From the NCBI RefSeq assembly GCF_003182475.1, contig NZ_QGTS01000003.1:56876-120875 (forward strand): a DNA stretch of 64,000 bases. The letters run 5' to 3'. Positions 36,892-47,412 of the stretch are shown here, piece by piece. The translations under genes and the position numbers were made by a program. This stretch comes from Mangrovibacter plantisponsor. Lineage in GTDB: Bacteria > Pseudomonadota > Gammaproteobacteria > Enterobacterales > Enterobacteriaceae. The notes under the pieces were generated by a model, which worked only from the letters and a program-made list of their open reading frames with translations, had not been told where the DNA came from and made no database searches. The first letter of the stretch is position 1. Each line of letters opens with the position of its first letter.

Positions 36892-38453
36892 CAGAACATC
36901 TCCTTCGCCTGGTGTGCGGCAGCAATGGCGCGCAACACTGCGCGTGCTTTATTTCGTGTTTCATCGGCTTCAGACTGAGGAATGGAATCAAGCACCACAC
37001 CAGCACCAGCCTGCACGGTTGCAATCCCGTCTTCGACCCAGGCAGAACGAATCACAATACAGGTATCAAGGTCGCCGTGAGCGGTGAAATACCCAACCGC
37101 ACCACCATAGCTACCTCTGCGTGTGCCTTCGGCATCGGCAATTAATTGCATCGCGCGTACTTTTGGTGCGCCACTCAGTGTGCCCATATTCATACAGGCG
37201 CGATACGCATGCAGCACATCCAAATCTTCGCGCAATTCGCCCACAACCCGGGAAACCAGGTGCATAACAAAGGAGTAGCGGTCAACTTTTGTCAGGTCAG
37301 CCACATAGCGAGACCCAGGAGTACAAATCCGCGCCAGATCGTTACGGGCAAGGTCAACCAGCATCAGGTGCTCGGACAGCTCTTTATGGTCGGTGCGCAT
37401 TTCCAGCTCAATACGGCTGTCCAGATCATTATCCAGCGAGCCATCTGCTTTACGCCCTCTGGGGCGAGTACCGGCAATGGGGTAAATTTCAATCTGGCGG
37501 TCAGTCGCGTCGTATTTGAGGGAGCTTTCAGGTGAGGCACCAAACAGCGTGAAATCCTCATCCTGCATAAAGAACATATAAGGGCTGGGGTTACTTTTCT
37601 TCAGTGTCTGGTATGCCGCCAGTGAAGAAGGGCAAGGCAGTGTGAAGCGGCGCGAGGGAACAACCTGGAAGATTTCCCCGGCCCGAATTGCCTGCTGCAT
37701 TTGGCTCACTACCGCACCATAGGCTTCGTCACTCTGGTTACAACTCAATTCCATGGACTCGATTTTTTGCACCGGTACGGCAGGTGGAGCTTCCTGCATC
37801 TGTTTTTGTAACTGGCTGATGCGTTGAGTCAGCCGTTGGTGTTCAGCCGCAGAGTCAGTAAACAGGCTTGCCTGGATACGGGTGGATTTCTTTTGGTGAT
37901 CGATAACCAAAAGTGTTTCCGCCAGGTAAAAACAGTAGTCCGGGCAGCGCTGGTCCTGGCGCAGATGAGGAAGGTTTTCGAAACCGGCAACCAGGTCATA
38001 AGCAAACAAGCCACCAAAGAACATGGCTTCGCGCTCATCCTCCGGAACACTCACCAGTGTCAGCATCAGGCGCAACGCATCGAACACCGATAATGCTTTC
38101 AGGCGGGCATCTTCATCCATCACTGCGGTGATTTCCGGAAAACGCAATTCTCGCCCGTCAGGGTGCACTACCGATTCCACTTCCGCCGGTAATGCTTTAT
38201 CCAGTAAAGGTAATAACGCACAGCCATTGGCTGATAACGCTTTAATAGTCACGACGTTTTCGAAGGCTGTGATGCGCAAGGCACTGTCGACCAGCAGCAG
38301 GCTTTTTAAATCATTCTTGCTGGTAATATCCGCCGATTCGAGTAACAGAGAAGAAGGACGAGCCCCGCAGATTTGGTGAAACAGTGCGGTAGGGTTATCA
38401 CGATAAGGCCCTTCCTGAGCGAGAAGTGTTAAAGCTGGTTTGGTTGTTTGCAT
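36891..38453 (-). CDS. trpE: Anthranilate synthase component I TrpE
   Basis: A 520-residue chorismate-using enzyme that makes anthranilate with ammonia from TrpG, the committed step to tryptophan. The tryptophan feedback-inhibition site is signalled by [12 protein letters not shown] near residue 38. The C-terminal chorismate-binding domain carries [10 protein letters not shown], the [11 protein letters not shown] helix and the [10 protein letters not shown] segment. The length matches the E. coli enzyme. It is the first structural gene, preceded by a leader peptide and attenuator, and coupled to trpG. Confidence 0.98.
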   Translation of the reverse strand: MQTTKPALTLLAQEGPYRDNPTALFHQICGARPSSLLLESADITSKNDLKSLLLVDSALRITAFENVVTIKALSANGCALLPLLDKALPAEVESVVHPDGRELRFPEITAVMDEDARLKALSVFDALRLMLTLVSVPEDEREAMFFGGLFAYDLVAGFENLPHLRQDQRCPDYCFYLAETLLVIDHQKKSTRIQASLFTDSAAEHQRLTQRISQLQKQMQEAPPAVPVQKIESMELSCNQSDEAYGAVVSQMQQAIRAGEIFQVVPSRRFTLPCPSSLAAYQTLKKSNPSPYMFFMQDEDFTLFGASPESSLKYDATDRQIEIYPIAGTRPRGRKADGSLDNDLDSRIELEMRTDHKELSEHLMLVDLARNDLARICTPGSRYVADLTKVDRYSFVMHLVSRVVGELREDLDVLHAYRACMNMGTLSGAPKVRAMQLIADAEGTRRGSYGGAVGYFTAHGDLDTCIVIRSAWVEDGIATVQAGAGVVLDSIPQSEADETRNKARAVLRAIAAAHQAKEMF

Positions 38454-38476
38454 GGTGCGTTCTCATTATTTTGTTC

Positions 38477-38502
38477 AAAAAAAAACCCGCTTAGTGCGGG
38501 CT
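38477..38502 (-). terminator. trp attenuator (terminator hairpin 3:4)
   Basis: On the minus strand AGCCCGC-ACTAA-GCGGG is followed by nine T residues, between trpL and trpE. The upstream segment CGGGCGGTGT can instead pair with AGCCCGC as the 2:3 antiterminator, so ribosome stalling at the Trp codons of trpL would allow read-through, as in E. coli. Confidence 0.9.
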
Positions 38503-38548
38503 GTGGTATCTGTTTTGCCAGAAGCAAACTGTATTACACCGCCCGTAA

Positions 38549-38596
38549 TCAGGAAGTGCGCCACCATTTGCTGTTGTTGGAAATGAACTGTGCCAT
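38549..38596 (-). CDS. trpL: trp operon leader peptide TrpL
   Basis: A 15-residue leader peptide, MAQFISNNSKWWRTS, with two adjacent Trp codons and the WWRTS ending found in E. coli TrpL. The rest differs: E. coli has MKAIFVLKG. The ATG at 38596 is preceded by GAGG with a nine-base spacer. Translation of the Trp pair senses charged tRNA-Trp and chooses between antiterminator and terminator downstream. The stop is followed by TTACGGGCGG, the region 2 strand of the attenuator. Confidence 0.93.
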   Translation of the reverse strand: MAQFISNNSKWWRTS

Positions 38597-38620
38597 TGCA
38601 GATACCTCATCAGTGAACTT

Positions 38621-38656
38621 GCGTACTAGTTAACTGGTTCATGAAAAGAAAGTCAA
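38621..38656 (-). promoter_or_regulatory. trp promoter with TrpR operator
   Basis: Minus-strand -35 TTGACT (38651-38656), 17-bp spacer, -10 TTAACT (38628-38633). The palindrome GAACCAGTTAACTAGTACGC (38621-38640) covers the -10 and matches the TrpR operator, as in E. coli, so tryptophan-loaded TrpR would block RNA polymerase. Confidence 0.92.
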
Positions 38657-38731
38657 GCATCATTTTTTATTATTGTCAGGAAATCGGTATGATGCCTGGC
38701 AAACAAGCACGACTGGGGACAGGGAGCACAC

Positions 38732-39610
38732 TTGCAAGAATCAATCTACGCCAATATTTATGACCTCCACAGCCATACCACGGCATCGGACGGATTATTA
38801 ACCCCCGCTGAGCTGGTATTACGGGCAAGTGAAATGCGTGTGGGAACGCTGGCAATAACCGATCATGACACGATTAATGGGATCCCGCCTGCACGCCTGG
38901 CGATTGCCGATGCAGGTCTGAGTCTGCAACTTATTGCTGGTGTAGAGATATCAACGGTGTGGGAAAACCATGAGATCCATATTGTGGGCCTGGGGGTTGA
39001 TATCGAGTCTTTGGAGTTAACAACGTTTCTTGCTCAACAAAGTGAACGGCGCAACCTGCGGGCAGAAATGATTGCCGAGCGTCTTGAAAAAAATCATATT
39101 CCTGGCGCTTTGGCGGGGGCTCGTCGTCTTGCCGGGGACGGAGCCGTGACCCGGGGCCATTTTGCACGTTTCCTCGTCGAAAGTGGGGTAGCCCGTACTC
39201 ATAATGACGTGTTTAAAAAGTACCTTGCACGCGGGAAAACCGGGTATGTCCCACCACAGTGGTGTACAATAGAACAAGCTATTGATGTGATTCACCATTC
39301 TGGCGGGCAAGCGGTATTAGCCCATCCAGGCCGCTACCGGTTATCTATGAAGTGGTTGAAGCGCTTACTGGCGCAATTTCATGCTGCAGGCGGCGACGGG
39401 ATGGAAGTGGCACAATGCCAACAGGCTCCGCAGGAACGCAAGCAACTGGCCGAACTGGCTATCCAGTTTGACTTACTCGCCTCACAAGGCTCCGACTTCC
39501 ACCAACCTTGTGCATGGATAGAGTTAGGGCGGAAACTGTGGCTGCCCGCAGGTGTAACGCCGGTTTGGGCAGGCTGGAGTGGTGCCAATGAAGGAGTAAA
39601 CGAGGTATGA
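38732..39610 (+). CDS. rnm: Rnm (YciV/TrpH), PHP-domain 5'-3' exoribonuclease
   Basis: A 292-residue PHP-family phosphoesterase. In E. coli the protein (also called YciV, TrpH or RNase AM) is a metal-dependent 5'-3' exonuclease that acts on short oligonucleotides and matures rRNA 5' ends. Metal ligands are visible in DLHSHTTASDG, TDHDTINGI, GVEIST, HPGRY and GSDFHQP. The start is TTG at 38732 with AGGGAG upstream, giving family length (E. coli 293). It is divergent from trp and overlaps yciO by four bases. Confidence 0.92.
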   Translation: MQESIYANIYDLHSHTTASDGLLTPAELVLRASEMRVGTLAITDHDTINGIPPARLAIADAGLSLQLIAGVEISTVWENHEIHIVGLGVDIESLELTTFLAQQSERRNLRAEMIAERLEKNHIPGALAGARRLAGDGAVTRGHFARFLVESGVARTHNDVFKKYLARGKTGYVPPQWCTIEQAIDVIHHSGGQAVLAHPGRYRLSMKWLKRLLAQFHAAGGDGMEVAQCQQAPQERKQLAELAIQFDLLASQGSDFHQPCAWIELGRKLWLPAGVTPVWAGWSGANEGVNEV

Positions 39611-40227
39611 GTCAGTTTTTCTACATCCATCCGGAAAACCCGCAATTGCGGTTAATCAATCAGGCCGTCGAAATTATCAGAAAGGGCGGCGTAATTGTTT
39701 ACCCCACAGACTCCGGTTATGCATTGGGGTGCCAGTTGGAAGATAAAAATGCCATGGAACGTATTTGCCGGATTCGCCAGCTACCTTCAGGGCACAATTT
39801 CACCCTGATGTGCCGGGATTTGTCGGAATTATCCACATACGCATTCGTCGATAACGTGGCTTTTCGGTTGATAAAAAACAACACTCCGGGCAACTACACA
39901 TTCATTCTTAAAGGCACCAAAGATGTACCACGGCGTTTGTTGCAAGAAAAACGCAAAACCATCGGACTGAGGGTGCCTTCCAACCCTATTGCTATTGAGC
40001 TGCTGGGCGCACTGAATGAGCCTATGCTGTCTACCTCACTGATGCTGCCAGGCAGTGAGTTTACAGAGTCCGACCCGGATGAAATTAAAGACCGCCTGGA
40101 AAAACAGGTAGATTTGATTATTCATGGCGGTTATCTCGGCCAGCACCCTACAACGGTGGTTGATTTGACGGATGATGCTCCGGTAGTCATTCGTGAAGGT
40201 GTCGGAGATGTTCGTCCGTTTCAGTAA
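39607..40227 (+). CDS. yciO: YciO, Sua5/YrdC/YciO family protein
   Basis: A 206-residue member of the Sua5/YrdC/YciO family. YrdC and Sua5 make threonylcarbamoyl-AMP for the t6A tRNA modification; YciO lacks parts of that function in E. coli and its role is uncertain. The nucleotide-binding core YPTDSGYALGCQLEDKNA and the later KTIGLRVPSNPIA and STSLMLPG segments are present. Start ATG overlaps the rnm stop (ATGA), so the two are translationally coupled, the same pairing as in E. coli. Confidence 0.94.
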   Translation: MSQFFYIHPENPQLRLINQAVEIIRKGGVIVYPTDSGYALGCQLEDKNAMERICRIRQLPSGHNFTLMCRDLSELSTYAFVDNVAFRLIKNNTPGNYTFILKGTKDVPRRLLQEKRKTIGLRVPSNPIAIELLGALNEPMLSTSLMLPGSEFTESDPDEIKDRLEKQVDLIIHGGYLGQHPTTVVDLTDDAPVVIREGVGDVRPFQ

Positions 40228-40464
40228 GCCCGGCTTAACCCGATACACACAGATATAACCACTCATATTCTGTGTGTATTCTGACATAAGCTTTTGGCAA
40301 TAATTTCGTGTACTATGTGCGGCCACAATGGTGAATGTGTGGCTTTTTTATTGCCAAAACATATTCCAGACAAATTTAACAGCCTTACGTTAAGCTCAAT
40401 TAAATAACGTAAGGCGTTTGCAGGTATCAAAGACGCCTGGGAAGGCGACACCCGAGGAAGCTCC

Positions 40465-41328
40465 ATGAGCGAAAAGTTACAAAAAGTTTTGGCGAACGCG
40501 GGCCATGGCTCACGTCGTGAAATTGAAGGCATGATTGCAGCAGGGCGTGTCAGCGTGGACGGTAAAATCGCCACTCTGGGCGACCGTGTTGAAGTCAGCC
40601 TCGCATTGAAAGTCCGTATCGACGGGCATCTTGTTTCTTTGCGTGAATCCGCACAACAAATTTGCCGGGTTCTGGCGTATTACAAACCGGAAGGCGAACT
40701 GTGTACACGCAGTGATCCTGAAGGTCGTCCTACTGTTTTTGACCGGTTGCCTAAGCTACGTGGTGCGCGCTGGATTGCGGTAGGGCGCCTGGATGTGAAT
40801 ACTTGTGGTTTGTTGTTGTTCACAACCGATGGCGAACTGGCAAACCGTTTGATGCACCCCAGCCGTGAAGTTGAGCGTGAATATGCTGTCAGGGTATTTG
40901 GGCAGGTAGACGACAGTAAGTTACGCGATTTACAGCGTGGTGTTCAACTGGAAGACGGCCCGGCAGCCTTTAAAACCCTGCGTTTCACCGGCGGTGAAGG
41001 CATGAACCAGTGGTACAATGTTACACTGACTGAAGGGCGTAACCGTGAAGTGCGCCGCTTGTGGGAAGCCGTGGGTGTGCAGGTTAGCCGCCTGATCCGT
41101 GTGCGCTACGGCGACATTCCATTGCCGAAACAGTTGCCGCGTGGGGGCTGGGTTGAACTGGATCTGAAGCAAACAAACTATTTGCGCCAGTTAGTGGAAT
41201 TACCCGCTGAAACGGAAACTAAAGTGGCGGTGGAAAAAGACCGTCGGCGCACTAAAGCTAACCAGATTCGTCGCGCTGTTAAGCGCCATAGCCAGACTGG
41301 CGGGCGTCGTAACAACACTTCCCGTTAA
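40465..41328 (+). CDS. rluB: 23S rRNA pseudouridine-2605 synthase RluB
   Basis: A 287-residue RsuA-family pseudouridine synthase that modifies U2605 of 23S rRNA. An N-terminal S4 RNA-binding domain (about 3-60) contains [21 protein letters not shown]. The catalytic domain has the active-site Asp in [17 protein letters not shown] and the [15 protein letters not shown] motif. The basic C-terminal tail is rich in Arg and Lys. It is slightly shorter than the E. coli enzyme (291). GAGG precedes the ATG. Confidence 0.96.
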   Translation: MSEKLQKVLANAGHGSRREIEGMIAAGRVSVDGKIATLGDRVEVSLALKVRIDGHLVSLRESAQQICRVLAYYKPEGELCTRSDPEGRPTVFDRLPKLRGARWIAVGRLDVNTCGLLLFTTDGELANRLMHPSREVEREYAVRVFGQVDDSKLRDLQRGVQLEDGPAAFKTLRFTGGEGMNQWYNVTLTEGRNREVRRLWEAVGVQVSRLIRVRYGDIPLPKQLPRGGWVELDLKQTNYLRQLVELPAETETKVAVEKDRRRTKANQIRRAVKRHSQTGGRRNNTSR

Positions 41329-41347
41329 TTACTGGTTGTTCTCAAGG

Positions 41348-41378
41348 CGCGCCGCTGTGTCACAGGGGCGCGTTTTTT
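41348..41378 (+). terminator. rluB terminator
   Basis: CGCGCC (41348-41353) pairs with GGGCGCG (41366-41372) around an inner CTGTG-TC-ACAG stem, followed by six T residues. Confidence 0.82.
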
Positions 41379-41457
41379 ATTGCACAGTTTTATTAAGCTA
41401 ACTATTTGCTTTTATGTTGTTAATAAACCGCCGGGTGTTACAGGTATCATTCCCTGA

Positions 41458-42048
41458 CTAGTAATCAATCCCCAATTGTGCCTTAATCCCGGCATCAAAT
41501 GCATGTTTCACCGGGCGTAACTCACTAACAGTGTCGGCATATTCCAGAATATCTCGGTGACACCCCCGTCCTGTAATGATAACGCTTTGGTGCTCAGGGC
41601 GTTGTTGTAAAGCCTGCATCACGCGCTCGAGGGGTAAATAGTCGTAGGCCACCATATAGGTCAGTTCATCCAAAACGACGAGGTCAAGTGCTGTATCTGC
41701 CAGCATCCGTTCAGCATGCACCCAGACTTCCAGGCAGGCTTGTGTATCCGTTTCCTTATTCTGTGTTTCCCAGGTAAACCCTGTTGCCATCACCTGGAAT
41801 TCCACACCGTGTGGCTCAAGGAGATTACGCTCACCGTTAGGCCACTGCCCCTTAATAAACTGAATCACGCCAACTTTTTTGCCATGCCCGACAGCACGTG
41901 TTGCTGTACCGAATGCGGCGGTTGTTTTCCCTTTACCATTGCCAGTGAAAACCATAACAATACCCCGAACAGACTGTGCGGCTGCGACACGGGCATCAAC
42001 TTTCTCTTTAACGCGTTGTTGGCGTTCCTGGTAACGTGAATCACTCAT
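41458..42048 (-). CDS. btuR: Cob(I)alamin adenosyltransferase BtuR/CobO
   Basis: A 196-residue ATP:corrinoid adenosyltransferase that attaches the 5'-deoxyadenosyl group to reduced cobalamin or cobinamide. The P-loop is GNGKGKTTAAFG, unusual in that it is read in the reverse ATP orientation within the family. Family segments VIQFIKGQWPNGE, DLVVLDELTYMVAYDYL and the C-terminal ITGRGCHRDILEYADTVSE are present. It overlaps yciK by four bases (ATGA) and is co-transcribed with it, as in E. coli. No cobalamin riboswitch was seen upstream. Confidence 0.97.
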   Translation of the reverse strand: MSDSRYQERQQRVKEKVDARVAAAQSVRGIVMVFTGNGKGKTTAAFGTATRAVGHGKKVGVIQFIKGQWPNGERNLLEPHGVEFQVMATGFTWETQNKETDTQACLEVWVHAERMLADTALDLVVLDELTYMVAYDYLPLERVMQALQQRPEHQSVIITGRGCHRDILEYADTVSELRPVKHAFDAGIKAQLGIDY

Positions 42049-42806
42049 TCTGCAATCCCCGGTTTTCGGTTTGGTTGTGCATCAAAACTCATGCCTGTTT
42101 TACGGCGGCTGTCATCCCCCATCACCCAAAGATACAAAGGCATCAGGTCTGCAGGGGTTTTCAATTTATTTGGATCTTCCTGTGGAAACGCACTGGCCCG
42201 CATTTTGGTGCGAGTACCACCTGGATTAATACAGTTCACCCGCAGGCTGGTGTGCTTATATTCATCGGCCAGCACCTGCATCATGCCTTCGGTGGCGAAT
42301 TTCGACACTGCATACGCTCCCCAGTTTGCACGCCCCTGCCGCCCAACACTTGAACTGGTGAAAACCAGTGAGCCGGCATCAGACCTGAGTAACAAGGGGA
42401 GGAGTGCCTGAGTCAGGAAAAAGGTGGCGTTAACATTTATATCCATTACGTGCTGCCAGGTTTGCGCTGTTTGTTCAACCATTGGCGCAACATCGCCCAG
42501 CACGCCAGCATTATGGAGAACACCATCGAGCAACGGTGCAACTTGCTCTACCTGACGGGCAAATTCCATGCAGCGTTCAGGAGTGGCGCTGGTGAGGTCA
42601 AATAAAAAACTGCCTGCGACCTGGCCGCCTTCCGCGATAATAGCGGCTTCTGTCTGGCGTAACTTTTCAGTATCGCGCCCGGTCAACACAACTTTTGCGC
42701 TGAAACGGGTGTAAGTGAGTGCCGCTTCCCGGCCAATACCATCAGTTGCGCCAGTCACCAGAATGGTTCGGCCAAGTAACAAATCGCGCTGTGGTTGATA
42801 ATGCAT
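42045..42806 (-). CDS. yciK: YciK, short-chain dehydrogenase/reductase
   Basis: A 253-residue classical short-chain dehydrogenase. The cofactor-binding motif TGATDGIG is near residue 18, HNAGVLG stabilises the central sheet, and the catalytic set is Ser-Tyr-Lys in TSSSVGRQGRANWGAYAVSK. The substrate is not known. Start ATG at 42806 has AGGAG upstream; an in-frame GTG two codons earlier lies inside that ribosome-binding site. It is coupled to btuR and divergent from sohB. Confidence 0.94.
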   Translation of the reverse strand: MHYQPQRDLLLGRTILVTGATDGIGREAALTYTRFSAKVVLTGRDTEKLRQTEAAIIAEGGQVAGSFLFDLTSATPERCMEFARQVEQVAPLLDGVLHNAGVLGDVAPMVEQTAQTWQHVMDINVNATFFLTQALLPLLLRSDAGSLVFTSSSVGRQGRANWGAYAVSKFATEGMMQVLADEYKHTSLRVNCINPGGTRTKMRASAFPQEDPNKLKTPADLMPLYLWVMGDDSRRKTGMSFDAQPNRKPGIAE

Positions 42807-43036
42807 AAACACTCCTGTGCCATTTGATGGTTCAGGTATTCAAAAACCTAACGGGCTTTATGCCTGAAACAACAGGTGAATTCAATCAGCCGTAAAGAGA
42901 GTTTAGTTAATTCAGGGTAACCACGGCGTGCAAATTATTTCGGATATTCCGCTGGTTGCGTTTATAGTTGCACAGCAGAGGCGGCTGTTTTCTGTTGCCC
43001 TGCTTGTCTTTATTACTGATTATCAAGGCGGATGAA

Positions 43037-44086
43037 GTGGATTTACTCTCTAACTATGGGTTGTTCTTGGCCAGAGTTGTGACCATTGTTCTCGCGATAG
43101 TGGTTGTAGTGACTGTCATCGTTAACCTGTCACAACGTAAAAAGCAGCAGCGCGGTGAGTTGCGCATGACGCGGTTATCGGAGCAATACGATGACATGAA
43201 AGAAGAAGTGGCGGCGGCCATGATGGATCCCCATCAGCAAAAACAATGGCACAAATCCCAGAAGAAGAAACACAAACAAGAGGCAAAGGCCGCAAAGGCA
43301 CGTGCAAAACAAGGTGAATTTGACGCGTCAGGTAAGCCAGTTCTGTGGGTGATGGATTTTAAAGGCAGTATGGATGCGCAGGAAGTGTCGTCATTACGTG
43401 AAGAAATCACTGCCGTGCTGTCGGTAGCCAAACCGAAAGACGAGGTGCTGTTGCGCCTGGAAAGCCCCGGTGGCGTGGTGCATGGTTACGGCCTGGCCGC
43501 TTCACAACTGCAACGCCTGCGTGCGCATAAAATTCCACTGACTGTAGCGGTAGATAAAGTAGCGGCAAGCGGTGGCTATATGATGGCCTGTGTGGCAGAC
43601 AAGATTATTGCAGCGCCGTTTTCTATCATTGGCTCGATTGGTGTGGTGGCGCAAATACCCAACATCAACCGTTTGCTCAAACGCAATGATATTGATGTTG
43701 AATTGCATACTGCGGGCCAGTACAAGCGCACGCTGACGGTTCTGGGGGAAAACACCGAAGAAGGGCGCCAGAAATTCCGTGAAGACCTGAACGAAACACA
43801 CAAATTATTCAAAGATTTTGTTCATGCAATGCGGCCTTCACTGGACGTTGATGCAGTGGCGACTGGTGAACACTGGTTTGGTACCCAGGCGTTAGAAAAA
43901 GGGCTGGTAGATGAAATAGGAACCAGTGATGATGCTTTGCTGGAACGTATGAAAGACTACGAAGTCATTAACTTACACTATGTTGAACGTAAAAAAATGG
44001 TTCAGCGCCTGACCGGAGCTGCTGCTGAAAGTGCGGACCGCCTGTTATTACGCTGGTGGCAACGTGGTGGCAGCCCGCTGCCATGA
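43037..44086 (+). CDS. sohB: SohB, inner-membrane S49 serine protease
   Basis: A 349-residue SppA-like peptidase anchored by one N-terminal helix (about 5-30) with its catalytic domain on the periplasmic side according to the family. A Lys/Gln-rich stretch (about 35-95) precedes the protease. Ser178 in KVAASGGYMMAC and Lys230 in GQYKRTL form the Ser-Lys dyad. The start is GTG at 43037, which gives exactly the E. coli length; the longer frame to 42968 lacks support. In E. coli, extra copies compensate for loss of DegP. Confidence 0.95.
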   Translation: MDLLSNYGLFLARVVTIVLAIVVVVTVIVNLSQRKKQQRGELRMTRLSEQYDDMKEEVAAAMMDPHQQKQWHKSQKKKHKQEAKAAKARAKQGEFDASGKPVLWVMDFKGSMDAQEVSSLREEITAVLSVAKPKDEVLLRLESPGGVVHGYGLAASQLQRLRAHKIPLTVAVDKVAASGGYMMACVADKIIAAPFSIIGSIGVVAQIPNINRLLKRNDIDVELHTAGQYKRTLTVLGENTEEGRQKFREDLNETHKLFKDFVHAMRPSLDVDAVATGEHWFGTQALEKGLVDEIGTSDDALLERMKDYEVINLHYVERKKMVQRLTGAAAESADRLLLRWWQRGGSPLP

Positions 44087-44097
44087 TTGGTTAATTG

Positions 44098-44119
44098 GGT
44101 GGGGCCTGTGAGCCTCACC
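44098..44119 (+). terminator. Hairpin between sohB and yciN
   Basis: GGTGGGGC and GCCTCACC pair over a six-base loop between the convergent stops, followed by TGTTAATTTT. A weak terminator by sequence. Confidence 0.45.
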
Positions 44120-44121
44120 TG

Positions 44122-44373
44122 TTAATTTTGCAGGTGGTATTTTTCTGAAAGTACGTGTGCGAGGTATTTGAACATATTGAACACTGCCGTGGTTTTGCGA
44201 GTAGGCAGGCCTTGTTCATCGAGATAATACTCTCCCTGAAATACCAGAACGCTTCCTTTTTGCACCACGTTTGTGGCCTCTATTCCTGCGATAAAATCAT
44301 CATGTTCACGGATAAGCTTATTGGCTTCAAGTAAGAGGGTTTCACGGTCGATAGGTTGGGTATTGCCTTGCAT
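44122..44373 (-). CDS. yciN: YciN, small acidic protein
   Basis: An 83-residue cytoplasmic protein with the same length as E. coli YciN. It begins [21 protein letters not shown] and ends [21 protein letters not shown], both typical of the family. The function is unknown. ATG at 44373 is chosen because GGAG lies 7 bases upstream; the frame is open further but unrelated to the family. It sits between convergent sohB and divergent topA, as in E. coli. Confidence 0.92.
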   Translation of the reverse strand: MQGNTQPIDRETLLLEANKLIREHDDFIAGIEATNVVQKGSVLVFQGEYYLDEQGLPTRKTTAVFNMFKYLAHVLSEKYHLQN

Positions 44374-44770
44374 GACTTTTCTCCTTACAAACTGCAGGTA
44401 TTCTACGCCTGCGCCGGGCTTGTGCGCAAATTTGGTTAGTGTGGCAGGTCTCTGGTTAGTTTTTGTTGTGACTGGCAATATTTAATTTTGCATGCTAATT
44501 AAAGTTGCGTAACGAATTTTATCAGGTAGAGTGTGACGCTTTCGCATATCTGGCAACGGAATTGCTTGACATTCAGCCAGGATGCTGTTGCACCAGCCGT
44601 TTTGCATAAAACGCGTCAGGACAACCTGTGGCCGGGTGTAAGCTGGCCAGTTGTTAAGAAATGGGTTGATCTCCCTGAAGACAGCCGCAATATAAAACAG
44701 GCTCGTCGCCAGTGGATGGTGCATCAGGGTGCGACGTATTCCTGGAAGAATCAAAAAGGTAAAGGTGAAT
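44374..44770. other. Divergent intergenic region yciN/topA
   Basis: About 400 bp without a credible gene. It must contain the topA promoters; E. coli topA has several, including supercoiling-sensitive and heat-shock ones. None was assigned with confidence. The topA frame is open back to 44729 but the extension lacks family support. Confidence 0.55.
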
Positions 44771-47368
44771 ATGGGCAAAGCTCTCGTTATCGTTGAGTCC
44801 CCGGCAAAAGCCAAAACGATAAACAAATATCTTGGCAGTAACTACGTGGTGAAATCCAGCGTAGGCCATATCCGTGATTTGCCGACCAGTGGTTCAACAA
44901 AAAAGAGTGCCGACTCTGCATCTGCAACACCTGCCAAGAAAAAGGTGAAGAAAGATGAGCGGAGCGCGCTGGTTAATCGAATGGGTGTTGACCCCTGGCA
45001 TAACTGGGCTGCGCAATATGAAGTGCTGCCTGGCAAAGAGAAGGTGGTTTCTGAACTGAAATCACTGGCAGAAAAAGCTGATCATATCTATCTCGCAACC
45101 GACCTTGACCGCGAAGGGGAAGCCATTGCCTGGCACCTGCGGGAAGTAATCGGTGGTGATGACAAACGCTACAGCCGGGTGGTTTTCAACGAAATCACCA
45201 AGAATGCAATTCGTCAGGCTTTTGAGAAGCCAGGTGAGCTGAATATCGACCGGGTGAATGCGCAACAGGCACGGCGTTTTATGGACCGTGTTGTCGGTTA
45301 TATGGTTTCGCCATTGCTGTGGAAAAAAATTGCTCGTGGCCTTTCAGCCGGGCGGGTTCAGTCTGTGGCTGTTCGCCTTGTTGTTGAACGCGAGCGTGAA
45401 ATCAAAGCGTTTGTCCCTGAAGAATACTGGGAAGTTGGCGCTTCACTGACCACAGCACAGGGCGACAGTTTACCGGTACAGGTCTCTCATGAGGGTGATA
45501 AGCCATTCAGGCCAGTCAACCGTGAGCAAACTATGGCTGCGGTCAGTTTGCTTGAGAAAGCGCGTTACACTGTCACGGAACGCGAAGATAAGCCGACCAG
45601 TAGTAAGCCGGGTGCGCCTTATATCACGTCCACTTTGCAACAGGCTGCCAGCACACGTCTGGGCTTTGGTGTGAAGAAGACGATGATGCTTGCCCAGCGC
45701 CTCTACGAAGCCGGGCATATCACCTATATGCGTACTGACTCTACCAATCTCAGCCAGGACGCCGTGAATATGGTGCGTGGTTATATTGAGGATAACTTCG
45801 GTTCTCAGTATCTCCCGGGTAGTCCTAATCAGTATGCGAGCAAAGAGAATTCTCAGGAAGCGCATGAAGCAATTCGTCCTTCCGATGTGAACGTGGTTTC
45901 TGAGTCGCTCAAGGATATGGAATCAGACGCCCAGCGTCTCTACCAGCTTATCTGGCGCCAGTTTGTGGCCTGCCAGATGACACCGGCGAAATATGATTCA
46001 ACAACCTTGACTGTAAGTGCAGGTGATTTCCGCCTTAAAGCGCGCGGGCGTATTTTGCGTTTTGATGGCTGGACTAAAGTCATGCCGGCACTGCGCAAAG
46101 GCGATGAAGACCGGACATTACCTGCGGTGGAAACGGGCGAAGAGCTTAGCCTGGTTGAATTGATGCCAGAGCAGCATTTCACCAAACCACCGGCACGTTT
46201 CAGCGAAGCTTCGCTGGTTAAAGAGCTGGAAAAACGCGGTATTGGCCGCCCGTCAACTTACGCCTCTATCATTTCTACGATTCAGGATCGTGGTTATGTG
46301 CGCGTTGAGAACCGCCGTTTCTATGCGGAAAAAATGGGTGAAATTGTTACTGACCGCCTTGAAGAAAACTTCCGTGAGCTGATGAACTATGACTTCACTG
46401 CTCAAATGGAAGATTCCCTTGATGCGGTTGCCAGCCATGAAAAAGAGTGGCACAGTGTTCTGGACAGCTTTTTTGACGATTTTGCCCGCCAACTGGAACA
46501 GGCTGAGAAAGATCCAGACGACGGCGGGATGCTGCCGAACCAGATGGTTCTGACCAGTATTGATTGCCCAACTTGTGGTCGTAAGATGGGGATTCGTACC
46601 GCCAGCACCGGTGTGTTTCTTGGTTGCTCCGGTTATGCTCTGCCGCCGAAAGAGCGCTGCAAAACAACTATTAACCTGGTTCCAGAAAATGAAGTGCTGA
46701 ACGTACTGGAAGGCGATGATGCCGAAACCAATGCGTTGCGTGCCAAACGCCGTTGCCCGAAATGTGGTACAGCGATGGACAGCTACCTTATCGATCCGAA
46801 ACGGAAACTGCATGTCTGTGGTAACAACCCGGGCTGTGATGGTTACGAAATCGAAGAAGGTGAATTCCGGATTAAAGGTTATGACGGGCCGATTGTTGAG
46901 TGTGAAAAATGTGGTTCTGAAATGCACCTGAAAATGGGGCGTTTTGGTAAGTACATGGCCTGTACCAACGACGAGTGTAAAAATACGCGTAAGATCCTGC
47001 GTAACGGGGAAGTGGCTCCGCCGAAGGAAGACCCGGTTCCGTTGCCAGAATTACCTTGTGAAAAATCCGACGCGTACTTCGTATTGCGTGACGGTGCAGC
47101 AGGTGTTTTCCTGGCGGCAAATACTTTCCCGAAATCACGCGAGACACGGGCGCCTCAGGTTGCTGAGTTGTATCGTTTCCGTGACCGGTTACCGGAAAAG
47201 CTGCGCTACCTTGCTGATGCGCCGCAACAGGACGCTGAAGGCAATCCAACCATAGTCCGCTTCAGTCGTAAAACGAAACAGCAGTATGTCGCGTCTGAAA
47301 AAGACGGAAAAGCGACCGGCTGGTCTGCGTTTTATGTCGACGGAAAATGGGCTGAAGCCAAAAAATAA
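44771..47368 (+). CDS. topA: DNA topoisomerase I TopA
   Basis: An 865-residue type IA topoisomerase that relaxes negative supercoils by passing one strand through a transient nick. The N-terminal Toprim domain begins [17 protein letters not shown], with [13 protein letters not shown] carrying the metal-binding acidic triad. The active-site nucleophile Tyr319 is in [10 protein letters not shown]. Three C-terminal four-Cys zinc fingers start at [18 protein letters not shown] and CEKCGSEMH, followed by a zinc-ribbon-like tail. Length and the Tyr position equal the E. coli enzyme. ATG at 44771 has AAGGTG upstream. Confidence 0.98.
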   Translation: MGKALVIVESPAKAKTINKYLGSNYVVKSSVGHIRDLPTSGSTKKSADSASATPAKKKVKKDERSALVNRMGVDPWHNWAAQYEVLPGKEKVVSELKSLAEKADHIYLATDLDREGEAIAWHLREVIGGDDKRYSRVVFNEITKNAIRQAFEKPGELNIDRVNAQQARRFMDRVVGYMVSPLLWKKIARGLSAGRVQSVAVRLVVEREREIKAFVPEEYWEVGASLTTAQGDSLPVQVSHEGDKPFRPVNREQTMAAVSLLEKARYTVTEREDKPTSSKPGAPYITSTLQQAASTRLGFGVKKTMMLAQRLYEAGHITYMRTDSTNLSQDAVNMVRGYIEDNFGSQYLPGSPNQYASKENSQEAHEAIRPSDVNVVSESLKDMESDAQRLYQLIWRQFVACQMTPAKYDSTTLTVSAGDFRLKARGRILRFDGWTKVMPALRKGDEDRTLPAVETGEELSLVELMPEQHFTKPPARFSEASLVKELEKRGIGRPSTYASIISTIQDRGYVRVENRRFYAEKMGEIVTDRLEENFRELMNYDFTAQMEDSLDAVASHEKEWHSVLDSFFDDFARQLEQAEKDPDDGGMLPNQMVLTSIDCPTCGRKMGIRTASTGVFLGCSGYALPPKERCKTTINLVPENEVLNVLEGDDAETNALRAKRRCPKCGTAMDSYLIDPKRKLHVCGNNPGCDGYEIEEGEFRIKGYDGPIVECEKCGSEMHLKMGRFGKYMACTNDECKNTRKILRNGEVAPPKEDPVPLPELPCEKSDAYFVLRDGAAGVFLAANTFPKSRETRAPQVAELYRFRDRLPEKLRYLADAPQQDAEGNPTIVRFSRKTKQQYVASEKDGKATGWSAFYVDGKWAEAKK

Positions 47369-47386
47369 AGTTGTTTGCATGAACAG

Positions 47387-47412
47387 AAAACCGGGCTTGT
47401 CCCGGTTTTTTC
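47387..47412 (+). terminator. topA terminator
   Basis: AAAACCGGG-CTTGT-CCCGGTTTTTT immediately after topA; A and T runs flank a GC-rich stem. Confidence 0.9.

Noticed and set aside
46253-46927. 224-residue frame antisense to topA
   Set aside because: Phe/Thr-rich mirror of the topA zinc-finger region; not a gene.
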